Source: Drosophila miranda (taxonomy: Eukaryota; Arthropoda; Insecta; Diptera; Drosophilidae). Taken from it: a stretch of 64,000 bases of DNA. Both the position numbers and the translations under genes were made by a program. The stretch covers positions 13,888,001 to 13,952,000 of the forward strand of contig NC_046677.1 of NCBI RefSeq assembly GCF_003369915.1, written 5' to 3'. Below the pieces are notes generated by a model that saw nothing but the letters and a program-made list of their open reading frames with translations, was not told the DNA's origin and made no database searches. Shown piece after piece: positions 14,826 through 26,492 of the stretch (within the stretch, counting starts at the first letter, position 1; each line of letters opens with the position of its first letter).

Positions 14826-17800
14826 ATGGCAATGCATTGCCGGCGGCGTCGGGAGAGCGTCTGCGCTTGCAGTGGAGACAGCGGCAGTTTGTGGGTGCGT
14901 TTAAAGCTCTGCTCTCTGCTGCTGCTGCTGCTGCATCTGCTTCTGCTGCCAGTAACAGCGTCGAACACCACCTTAGCGGTAAGCGAGGAAACCAAAGAGA
15001 ACCAAGCTTCAGCCAAGCAAGAAAATCATCGAGGAGAACCACTTAGTGAACAATTTAGCCAAATAACTGTTAACAGAACGTCAGCAACGCCCACTGCAAC
15101 GCCCAATACCACGCCCCTGAACACGCCCAGCACCGCCATGGCGACGGGAATCAGGGAGAACGTCATGCTGCCCTCGGCAGATCCCGAGCGCGAGGCCCAG
15201 ATTCTCTACGAGAAGTCCCTGCAGGAGTACCACGGCAGCCAGATGGCAACCGCAGCCACCGCGGACGCAGGCAGCGGCAGGCCGCAGCAGCGTACGCTGC
15301 ACTCGCTCTGCGAGCGCTGGCAGCAAAAGCATTGCCACTGCAGCGGCAGCCTGGAGAGCGTCAAGCTGACCTGCCGCGGCATCGGCATCCTGGCAGTGCC
15401 CGTCAACCTGCCCACCGAGGTCTACTACCTGTGAGTATACCCAGGCGGGGTTCAAACTAGGGTCTAAGCGCTATTCGAGGAAAATAGTTTCAGAAGGTTG
15501 TGGGAAAAACTTTTCTGTCTTACATTTCACTCTATTATTCTTCAAGAAGAATACTCATTACATGAACAACCATTCCAACAAAATCTATGTGTATGTATTT
15601 CTTTTTCGAATAATTTTTACCTCATCAGTTCAACCAACACTATTTAGTACGAGTACAACACAAATCACACATAAGTTGCAGCAATTAAATTGGGAATGAT
15701 ACAGAAACTTCCTCTTATTGAGCGATTAGGATGGCTTACAAACCGAGATTTCGAGGCATTTTGCCGCTGCTCGCATTCCTCAATCCGCATAATTACAAGT
15801 CAATTTCGCAGTCTTCGGTCCGATTCGGTTTCGGGCGATTTTGGCATGCGGTTTAATCTAATTACACATACGCCACGTTGTGCAGCGTTTCGCAATCATC
15901 GCCATCGTCATCATCATCAGCGTCAGCGTGTCAACGCTGCCAGTGCTCACGTATGAGAGTCACGTTTTCTTGCCGTCGACGGGCTCTCTCAAAGGAGTTT
16001 GGAGCCGTTTTTGGCCGAGCCAAAGTTTCTTTCCACTGATTAATGGCCAACTCGAACCGTCCATATATAAATAAGTAAAAAGCTTATTAATTAACGCATC
16101 GCTCGTCGCTCAGGGACCCCAGTCATAAGCCATTTAAATCACTTGCATCTTATGCCAGCGAATCACGTGAACGATGAGTCTTCAAAGTTTTCGCTGGGCA
16201 AACAGATCGCATCTTTTTGGAAAACTCTTTCCATGCCAGGCAGTTCATCTTCATTGTTATGCCATTTTCCCTTCTGGAGGGGTCTAAGGTTCGCTCAATA
16301 TGTTTTTATTCCGTACCCGGTTTGATTGATAGCCCACCCATTGGGATCTTTTTTTCTTGGCATCATTTAAGCCTCGTTTTCTATTCATGACAATGGAAGT
16401 GTTTTTTGCTCGACTCGGTGGCTTTTTGATAGATGAATGGATGGGGCTGCCAATGATTCCATAAAGTTATTAATTTGCTTATTGTCTTTGCTTTCTTTGT
16501 GTGATTTACTTCTTACATAGGGACTTGGGCAACAACAATCTAACCAAATTGGAGGCCAACTCATTTTTTATGGTACCACATCTGGAGGAGCTGTAAGTAT
16601 AAGTGGATCGAACATTTCCTGATTAATAGAAGCAGGAATTGCGAAAAAAGTTCTACAAAGAATTTGAAATTATTATACATTCCTTCAGCATTGCCATGCT
16701 TTCAAGAATTAATGATAAAGTGAACCGGTTTGATTCATTGTCCAGATTATTCCACCCTTCGCCCACTTTCCCTGTCTGTCAGACCTCCGTTGGGGTATTT
16801 TAGAAACCGCAGAACTTCCCCATTTTAATCTGTGCCGGACTCGAACAACAGGAGCAGAAAATATGACAGCAGTATAAAAAACTTTCGTCATTTTAACGGG
16901 CAAAGTTGCCCTTCACGGGCGTGGCAACTCATTATTCAATTTCACAGCAAACCCCTCCCATCCACAAATCCACAAACACAAAACAGAAAAACAAAAAAAA
17001 AACGAGAAAGAAAAAATCACAGCGGTCACCACACTACCCATTCCTGACCAAAGCTAACCCCAGCCTCAGCCTCAACTTCAACCACTGTCCTGGGCCGGGC
17101 CGACTCTTTGGTAATATAAATTACTTGATTACGCTGTATATTTCAGCGAGTTGGCACGATTAATTACTCCTGACTGTGCTATCCTTGCAATTTCCTGCAC
17201 TTTAGCCGGAGACACTCGACTTTAGTTTAACTTTATTCCGGATATTTTGTTGACCAAGGGAAGGTTTATTTGCAGGACTTTGTCGGACAATAGCATCATT
17301 AATATGGATCCCAATGCATTTTATGGTTTGGGCAAATTGAAACGTTTGAATTTGCAGAACTGTGGCCTCAAATCGTTGCCGCCGCAGTCGTTCCAAGGAC
17401 TTGGCCAGCTGACTAGCCTGTAAGTATGCAACAGAAAAGTATTTAACAAATAAAGCACCATCATTCCTGTCTGCTTGAGTATCTGTGCGGGTACGTGGAG
17501 TGGACGTTGATGTTTGCTTTTATGCATTGCAATTAAGTTGAGCATAGGATATCGTCGAGACGGAGAAGCAGATCAAGGACTCCTCAGCTGGATCAACATC
17601 TACTCGCATTTGTTTGTCTCACACAAACTTAGAAGCGAACACACATGCACCAGCACAGCAATTACACGCTATTTTCTCATTTTTTTTCGCAATCCTTTTA
17701 TACTTTTCCCGCTGTTTCCCCCTGTTTTTCCGTTTATATTTGGATACTTTTGCCATGGCTAAAAAAACACAAACCACCCGACCAACCCACGACCCATCAA

Positions 17801-20800
17801 GTCAATTGAATGGCAACGCCTTGGCCAGTCTGGATGGGGATTGTCTGGGGCACTTGCAGCGGCTCCGCACCCTGCGACTCGAGGGCAATCTCTTCTATCG
17901 CATCCCGACGAACGCCCTGGCCGGACTCAGAACCCTCGAAGCACTGTGAGCCTTTGATTTGCTTATTTCCAAACTTTTCACACTAATTATTTCCCTCTGC
18001 ATGTCCAGCTAAAATTGTTGATCTAACCAAACGAAATTGGCAAACTGTTGGCTTGTTTTTCTAATCCATGTCGCTGTTGGGCCATTATGAATATTTATTT
18101 TTCCACCCTTGAGTATTTTTTGGCATGCGTTCGGGTAATTTTTTGGACAATTTTTGAGCCGCAATTAGCAGAAGTGTTTAAGTCTGACTATTTATGTGCG
18201 GCTTGCATTTTCAAACTAATTATGCTAATTTTTAGGTTTAACTAACTAACTAATTTTCAGGGAATAAAATGGGTCTACATCATATACATATACCCATTTC
18301 AATGCATTAATCTTTTACGTACATACTCAGCCTTAAATTGCATGCCAGTGTTCTCATCGATGAATAGTAAATCTTTAATAAACGAACCATAACCAATAAT
18401 AATAATTTTATGTGCATGTTTATCCGCGTACTTTGACCCCTCAAGTTTTGCCATCGTATTACCATTTTTGATCTATAAACTTACTCCAACCACAAAAAGA
18501 ATTGAATTATAAATGAAAGTTAAGGGATAATAAAACCGTGCCATTGCTCATAATTCTCCCCGTCTGCTTCCACTTTACGCCAACCATCGCCAGCAATTTG
18601 GGCAGCAATTTGTTGACAATAATAAACGACGAGGACTTTCCCCGAATGCCAAACTTGATCGTGCTGTAAGTAATCGGAGTCGCCCCACACCGCTCCCTAT
18701 GAGCACAATTTGCAGCATTAATTTTCTTTCGTTTTTACTGCAGCTTGCTGAAGCGAAATCAAATCATGAAAATCTCCGCGGGGGCTCTCAAAAATTTAAC
18801 CGCCTTAAAAGTTTTGTAAGTAACAAAAGCAAGACCTCCGAAATACTTTCAGCACTTTACACACACATGAGCAGGGCAGACATGACATAAGCCCCCTGAC
18901 ACCGCTTCGACCTACAAAACTGCAATTGATATCGAATAGAAAAATACAAAAATCGTAACAAGTGAGTCCGAAGTGTGTATACACTAGTTGCGGATACTCA
19001 AGCCACTGGATCATTGTAATGAATAGAATAAAACCCCTTCGACCTCAGAGCAGCATCAATATAGGCATCTAAACAGTTTACGGAAATGTGTTAAGTAATG
19101 TTCGTCCTTGTAGGATATTCCCATTAAATGTTTGTGACACTTCCAACCAGTTCGCTAGCGCTCATATCATTTATTCATTTTTATTTAAATAAAAACCCAA
19201 TATTTCTTAGCGCTGACCAGAAGCATGACAAGGGGGGCTACAGTGTACCCCTTCTGCAATGTAATGGTATCAATTGCTAGGACGAGGAAAACGCGAGGCA
19301 ACTTTAGTCAAGCACAAAGTGCCAAGTGGAAATGGTGTTTATCCGTTTTGCGGCCATGGCTCGAATAAATTTCAATTTTCCACCAAAAGTGTGGGAAAAA
19401 GTTTTCGTTTTCCTTTTTATTTTTACTCCCGGTTCGGTTCGGTTTGGTTCAGCAACTTAAATTGTCGTCGACCGCGTTGACGTTTTGCTCTGCTGTTTAC
19501 CGCAAATTTTTGGCTTTTCCACTGCATATTCGCACTTCTCCGTGGGCCCATAAAAACTTCCGCTCCTTAGCCGTGGCCTCCCTCTGGGCGGGACAGCAGA
19601 CAAATATGCAAATTTATGTTGTGGCTGACAGACTTCCATTCTCTTTGTGAAGGAGGATACGGAGGGGGTGCGGCGGCAGGGGCGTGGCAAACCTTCCGAG
19701 GAATGCATCAAGTGAAAGTGAAAAACTTTAGCCGTGCAACGCGTAAATCTAAGCATTGAAGAAGAATGGGGAGAACGTTCCGGGTGCATTCTAGCATTTG
19801 TTTCGGGATTCATGGGAAACACCGCCCACATCCCACCTTTAGGGGAGACTCCTCTGCACTCGGAGTGGGTCATACGCAGAAGTTGGGGCTGGGGGCCAGA
19901 GCAGCTGTTGTTTGTAGTTTCTACCGCAGAGGGGACGAGCTTGTGCAATAACATTTTGGTGGTACAAGGAGCACAAGGAAGAACATGCCTCTTGCATGTT
20001 AAGTATTTTGATCTATCTAGAGTATTTGCCTAATGAATGTGCGATGTCTCAGAAAAGTATTACCCAAAGAGAAGTAGTGTGAAAAACCAAAAACCAAACC
20101 AAATCAAATCGTATTTTATTTGAGAGATCTAGCATTCTCCATTATGCTACATTTTATTTGAATATTCAATCTTTCAGTATCCCCAGGTAGAAATGGTCGA
20201 AAATCAATGCACTTCAATGCACTTTAAAATACTCGTCAACTTTATTTTCATGCATAAATTTGCACACTCCCTGCCAGAGGAAATTGGAAACCCTCCGGTT
20301 CGAAATACGTGCTGTCACGTAGCCAAACTGACCCCAAACAAAGCCATGAGAATGTGATTGTGAATATTCCAGGAACGAGAAGGAGACTCCGTTCCTACTG
20401 TAATCGAAATATACAAAAATATACTTTAAATATGCGTCTGTGCTGTCTTTCTTTGCAGGGAACTGGATGATAATTTAATAAGCAGTTTGCCCGAGGGTCT
20501 CAACAAATTGTCGCAGCTGCAGGAGCTGTAAGTTTTCCCCAGATACTCCCATCCCCATCCTCACTCCCATACACAGATATCCTATAAGAAAACAGGTGCC
20601 CGGCCGAGATTAGAAAGCACGGATGGGATGCAACTGCTGCTGTGGTTGTTGACTTGCCACAACATTTCCTACTTTGTCGGGCGGCAAACAGGCGGAAAGC
20701 AAAAATCATAACGCATCATTACTTGTGGAATTTATAGCCCCTGCCCCAAGCTTCCCTTCCTGAGTCCTCTTTCTATTCGAATGTCATAAGAAAACCAACC

Positions 20801-23800
20801 GAGAACTCCAATCGAGAGCTGAAAGTTGCATTTTGTTTTTGCCACACGCCCGCTTCCATGAGCAGCTCCAGCTGCACTATAGCAGCCACATCATGTGGCA
20901 ACAGTCAGTGGCAACTGTCATGGCAATGTTGACATCGTTTGCGATTGCAGCTCCCCAAGGAAATTCAATTTCTGGTAAACAGGATAATTATGAGCATGTT
21001 AAATGTTGCGATAAAAGCCACGCTGCGCTGCATCCCAGAGCCATCGCGACCATGATTGGGGAATTAAGCTGGAAAATAAATTGGGCGGAGGGCAGGGCAG
21101 AGACTCCTCCATTTCCTGGCATGTGTGCGGCTTGGCAACGACAAAAAAAATCAAATTTAAAAGGATTAAAACATTCACTAAGCGTCTGCTATTTCTTGAC
21201 TCAGTTTTTCAGTCGGGAAAGGAGCCGAATGGGAGCCCCAGAAAATGCCACAAATTAAACTAGATAAGCAACGGGATTTTGTAGAAAGTCGCCAAAAGAG
21301 GGACACACAGAGAGAGAGAGAGACAATATATGAACGAAAGTTCATTTGTTTGGTTCAAAATTTAAAGAAGGATGCGGGCATCGAAGCAACTTTTGTGGCT
21401 GCTGATTGCGGTTCTGAGAGCTTGCATTCAGCTGCACTTGCCAGACCAGCGCCTGAATGGTGGCCAAGAAAAACGAAAAGACGTTAACAATATGAGAATC
21501 GAAAAGAATGCAGTTGTCACAGTTTATTTTTGGGTTTCTTGCTGTGTTGGTTGCTTGGCAAACTTGACTTTTAAATGCAGCTGCTTCCGAGTGCCACTTG
21601 CCAGGAGTGTGCATCCAAAAGATACTTTTCTTGGCAGTTGGTAAACGGTTTTAGTAAATTTCCTTGAAACCCCCTCTTTCCCCCACTGCCACACTGCCAC
21701 ACTGCCACACTGCCACACTGTTCCTTCCAGTTCTATGACCAGCAATCGACTGCGATGGATAAACGATACGGAGCTGCCGAGGAGCATGCAAATGCTGGAC
21801 TTGAGAGCCAATCCCCTTTCCACCATTACGGCAGGCGCCTTTCGAGGAATGACCAAGCTGAGGAAGCTGTAAGTTGCGAGCAGACCCTGATGGATATTTA
21901 CTAGAAGTATCTCTTTCTCCCATCCTGTAGAATCCTTTCGGATGTGCGGACTCTCCGCGCTTTTCCCGATCTCGAGGCCTGCCACGCACTGGAGGTACTC
22001 AAGCTGGACCGTGCCGGCATCCAGGAGGTGCCATCGAATCTGTGCCGTCAAACGCCAAGACTGAAGAGTTTGTAAGTGTGGGAGAACGTCATAGAACTAG
22101 CCCATGATAAACTGAGATATTCTGTTTCTTCGACTCACAGAGAACTAAAAACCAATTCCCTGAAACGCATCCCAAATTTAAGTAGCTGCAGAGACTTAAG
22201 GCTGTTGTGAGTATTGGACATTGTACTAGGGAACTGCCTCTGACCTCCATTCCTTTCAGAGATCTATCGAGCAATCAAATTGAGACCCTTCAGGGCAAAC
22301 CCTTCCATGGTCTGAAGAAGCTGAACGATCTGCTTCTCTCGTACAACCGCATCAGTGCACTTCCACAGGATTCTTTCCAAGGCATACCCAAGCTGCAGCT
22401 GCTGTAAGCTAAGATCATTGGGGAACTATGAGGAAACCTCTAATAGGTTCTTCGATTTTGTATCTACAGCGATCTGGAGGGAAATGATATTACCTCCATA
22501 CACAAAGAGGCCTTTGCCGGTTTCACCGCCCTCGAAGATCTCAATCTGGGCAACAACATCTTCCCTGAGCTGCCCGAGTCGGGCTTGAGAGCTCTGCTGC
22601 ATCTGAAGACCTTCAACAATCCCAAGCTGAGGGAATTTCCGCCTCCGGACACCTTTCCGCGCATCCAAACGTTGATTCTGTCCTATGCCTATCATTGCTG
22701 CGCCTTTCTGCCCCTAGTTGCGATGTCCGCGAAGAGGAAAACCTCACAAGTGCAGGAGGCGGTACTCTTTCCCTCCGATGCTGAGTTCGACATGACGCTA
22801 TGGAACAACAGCATGATGAATATCTGGCCACAAATGCGTAAGTAGCTCAAAAGTAAACCCATACACACTATCATGGAGCAGATCAGTCTTAGTCTAGAGG
22901 TATTTTGTTAGCATAGTTCCCCAGCACACAGAACAAACTGAATAGTTGACCATAAAGATGGACAGGATGACCGAACCTGGATCAGACCGGATCAATATTA
23001 CAGCCAGAAGCAGCAAATGAAATTGCACATACTTGCTATCCTCCTTCAGTGTGCGCCCCCTAGCGGAGGGGAGTGAGATATAACGGCTGGAGTTTCTGTG
23101 AGAAGAGGGAGAGAGACAAATGAGGCGGAATAGTAGAAAATTATAAAATTCTAATAAAATAGGTTATTAGATGAAAAGCAGCTAGAAGAAGTGCAAGAAT
23201 TTTCATTAGAACATAGCTAGCGGTCGCGGTTTCATCTATTTTTCTCCATTTTTTTTCTCATGACAAGTGCGAGCAAAATTGAGAGCCATAGCGGTCTGCT
23301 TTACCGATCCTACCAAAGCCCTCTCTCCCCGCATTTACCAACAGATCAATTCGTCCCTTTTTTTCGCAAACGAAGTTAAGACAAAGAGAGAGAGAGAGAA
23401 TGCTGTAGTCATCCGTATATAGGTAACCCTTTGCCTTTATAGTATCTCTTGCAGCGGCTCACAATGTTCCCGATCGTTTTCTAGAGTTTTTATATGCAAA
23501 ATTAAAGAATACAAATTCCAAACATGCACGAAGTAGTGACATTTTTATTATTTTCTCTTCTGTTCTCTTCAGACAATCTCAGCAAGCAGCTGGGAGCAGC
23601 CATGCACGATCCCTGGGAGGGGGCCACATTCGGCGAGGATCAGCTGCAGTCCCCGACGGGTGGACAATCGCCCACTAGCTACATGGAGGAGTATTTCGAG
23701 GAGCACGACGTGAGCGGGCCTGCCACGGGCTATGGCTTTGGAACGGGTCTGTTCTCGGGCATGTCCGCGGATGACTTTCAGCCGGGGTCGGTGCAATGTC

Positions 23801-25723
23801 TGCCAATGCCCGGGCCCTTCCTGCCGTGCGCCGATCTGTTCGACTGGTGGACTCTGCGCTGCGGCGTGTGGGTGGTCTTCCTGCTGGCCCTCCTCGGAAA
23901 CGGCACAGTGGTTTTTGTGCTTCTCTGCTCTCGCTCGAAGATGGATGTGCCCAGATTCCTGGTGTGCAACCTGGCGGCCGCGGACTTCTTCATGGGCTTC
24001 TACCTGGGCATTCTGGCCATTGTCGACGCAGCCACTCTCGGGGAGTTCCGGATGTTTGCCATCCCCTGGCAGATGTCGCTGCTGTGCCAGCTGGCCGGGT
24101 TCCTGGCAGTGCTCAGCTCTGAGCTCTCGGTCTACACTCTGGCCGTGATCACGCTGGAGCGGAACTACGCAATCACCCATGCCATTCACCTGAACAAGCG
24201 CCTTTCTCTCCGGCAAGCTGGCTATATCATGAGCGTGGGCTGGGTCTTCGCTTTGATCATGGCTCTTCTCCCCTGCTGGGCGTCTCGGACTACCGGAAGT
24301 TCGCTGTGTGTCTGCCGTTCGAGACGACGACGGGAGTGGCCAGCCTGACCTACGTTATATCCCTGATGGTCATCAACGGGTGTGCCTTCCTCACGCTGAT
24401 GGGCTGCTACCTGAAGATGTACTGGGCCATCCGGGGCAGCCAGGCCTGGAACACGAACGACTCCCGGATAGCCAAGCGCATGGCTCTGCTGGTCTTCACC
24501 GACTTCCTCTGCTGGTCCCCCATCGCCTTTTTCTCGATCACGGCCATCTTCGGCCTGCAGCTGATCTCTTTGGAGCAGGCCAAGATCTTCACGGTGTTCG
24601 TTCTGCCCCTCAACAGCTGCTGCAACCCCTTCCTCTACGCCATCATGACGAAGCAATTCAAGAAGGACTGCGTCACACTCTGCAAACACTTCGAAGAGTC
24701 GCGCGTAATGGGAGGCGGCACGGTCGCAAGAGGTGCCGTGGCCCGGGCAAAGAGGGGGGAGCTGCCACCGCCACTTCTACCGGCGACGGCGGCTCATCCG
24801 CCGGGCTGCCGCTGCCTGAGAATGCTGCCCAGCGAGATGCCCAATTGGCACAAGATGGAGCAGGCGCCGGGTATCTGGCAGCGCCTGAGAACATTCTGCT
24901 GTGGCGACCGGCGCCGCCGCCGTAAGCAACGCCGACAGCCGCAGCAGCGACGCCCCAGGGCCTACACCGCCGCAGCCGCCAATCCCTACCAGTACCAGTT
25001 CGCTGAGCTGCGACAGCAGCGCCAAAACCGGGCCAGCTCCATCTCTAGCGAGAACTTCTGCAGCTCGCGATCGTCCAGCTGGAGGCATGGCCCGCCCTCC
25101 TCCGCTCCGGTGCCGCAGAGCAACTGCAGCATGCCGCTGAAAATGATGGAGCCCCACGGGCATATGCACGGGCACGGACGGCGCAGACATTCCGCCTGGC
25201 TGATCACCAGAAAGACTTCGCAGGACTCGAATCTGTCAAGCTCGAGGAACGATTCCTCGGCCTCAGCCACCACAGCCAGCACTTCGACCTTCCGACTATC
25301 CCGCTCTAGTGCCGGAAGCAGCACGCCTCTACCATCGATCATAGGTACGGGAAATCCTTTTGAATCTGTCATCAATTATGAATTTTATATTTTGTAACTA
25401 TGCTCTCTTGCACAGCCCACAACGGAAAGACATTGAACGAGGTGACAAAGCCCCGTCTGGTGCGACAGGAGGCGGTCCAAGAGGAGGAGGACTCTTCGCC
25501 GCCACGTCTGGGAGTGCGCTTCCTGCCCACCATTCCGTCGGCGGCCGACAGTTCGGTCATCCTGGAGGATGGTGACTCGGCCAACACCAGTGGAGTTGCT
25601 GGATTTCTGGGCATGCCCCAGCCGGGGGCCTCTAGCGGCTTCCTCATAGCACCCACATCCACACCACCAGCGGTGCTGCAGCCCGAAAAGCCGCCACCCG
25701 ATCCCAACGATGCCCCGCCATGA
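14826..25723 (+). CDS. rk: Rickets, leucine-rich-repeat GPCR (bursicon receptor, LGR2)
   Basis: Plasma-membrane receptor for bursicon, which signals through cAMP to drive cuticle tanning and wing expansion (family knowledge). Coding exons: 14826-15430, 16521-16592, 17276-17419, 17802-17945, 18594-18665, 18744-18815, 20459-20527, 21731-21868, 21931-22071, 22141-22206, 22260-22403, 22470-22837, 23573-25344, 25416-25723. After correcting one base the product is about 1,371 residues, close to the roughly 1,360 I recall for melanogaster. A Leu-rich signal peptide is followed by a Thr-rich segment, a cysteine cap, about 16 LRRs, a hinge with paired cysteines, seven membrane helices (TM3 ends ERN, TM7 carries NPFLY), and a long Arg/Ser/Gln-rich tail. 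All LRR introns split a Leu codon in phase 2. A one-base deletion near 24,273 breaks TM4. The acceptor of exon 4 is weak. The start ATG is the first in frame before the signal peptide. Confidence 0.93.
18816..20458 (+). other. Long rk intron 6, nothing recognised
   Basis: The longest of the rk introns here. Apparent open frames on both strands (19,457-19,954 minus, 19,734-20,033 plus) have no domain or splice support. Other long rk introns are 15,431-16,520, 20,528-21,730 and 22,838-23,572. I see no nested gene in any of them. Confidence 0.5.
21683..21720. repeat. ACTGCCAC tandem repeat in an rk intron
   Basis: Four to five perfect 8-base units lying just 10 bases upstream of the acceptor of rk exon 8 (21,731). 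The array occupies the place normally taken by the branch point and polypyrimidine tract, so copy number could influence splicing. That effect is inference. Confidence 0.85.
24270..24276 (+). other. rk: Single-base frameshift in rk TM4
   Basis: Upstream frame reads W-V-F-A-L-I-M-A-L-L-P up to the CCCC run at 24,270-24,273. The next conserved residues L-L-G-V-S-D-Y-R-K-F are in the frame that needs one extra base. No intron signals are present. It sits in a C homopolymer, so a lost C is the simplest explanation. Confidence 0.9.
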
Positions 25724-26492
25724 TGGTGGGACTGGGGCTGGCGGGGGATGGGCAGAGCCAACCGGGAGACCTTCTTGTAGAGGACAAGGGAACAGAAAGC
25801 AAACTGTGTTCATAGATTGTATTCGGGGGCGGGGCGGGCGAAGAATAGGGAACTTAGGATAGCTAAGGACAAAGCAAAACAAAAACCCCATTAGGCACAA
25901 GAAACACGATACAAACATATATTGTACGTAGTCTTAAGTAGTCAATTCGTTAAGCAAAACCAATGCCGACTCTGATCCACTTCAAGCTTAGTACGGATCT
26001 GCAAAGAAATTGCTTTTTTTGTTCAAAATAGTTGGAAAATTTGATTATTTGGCGAACATAAGGATGCGACAGCGCATCAGTCAATAATGTTTATACTCGA
26101 TTGTGTGTAAGCCTCAAAGAGCTCTAAGACCCCAACAACTGCATTTATATACTAACATATGTGCGTACTAGAGCTAAGTACCCAGAGCCGCCAAAAGAAG
26201 TCATAGTTAAAGGGATCAGAGAAGGTGGATTAAAGAGTATTATGTATTACATAAATTATTATAGTAGATACATTCGTTACATTTACCCATAACTGTTTAG
26301 TGAAGCTATATATATATATATTCGTATGTATAGGTATGTATATGTATTTATGTATGTGTGAATTACGAGTATGTTCGACGATGCCAAGCATCAATCGGTT
26401 TAAACCTGAAAGCGAAACCAAGCCATAAATATTGAAATTAAACTAGTTCCACACGACAACAGAATCCCTTAGATTTGTAAGGAAGAGGCTTC
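25724..26492 (+). other. rk 3' untranslated region / convergent gap to NimC2
   Basis: Non-coding 769 bp between the stop codons of rk (plus) and NimC2 (minus). An ATTAAA hexamer near 26,435 is a candidate poly(A) signal for rk. A short TATA/GTAT-rich stretch lies at 26,309-26,360. The two transcripts may overlap at their 3' ends. Confidence 0.55.

Noticed and set aside
19457-19954. 165-residue minus-strand frame within an rk intron
   Set aside because: No recognisable domain; lies in intronic DNA with a competing plus-strand frame.
21683-21720. CRISPR-like spacing of octamers
   Set aside because: Units are directly adjacent without spacers in a eukaryotic intron; it is a simple tandem repeat.
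24263-24290. A very short intron to explain the rk frame change
   Set aside because: No GT-AG pair of feasible length, and both flanks are contiguous in the conserved TM4-loop sequence; a missing base fits better.
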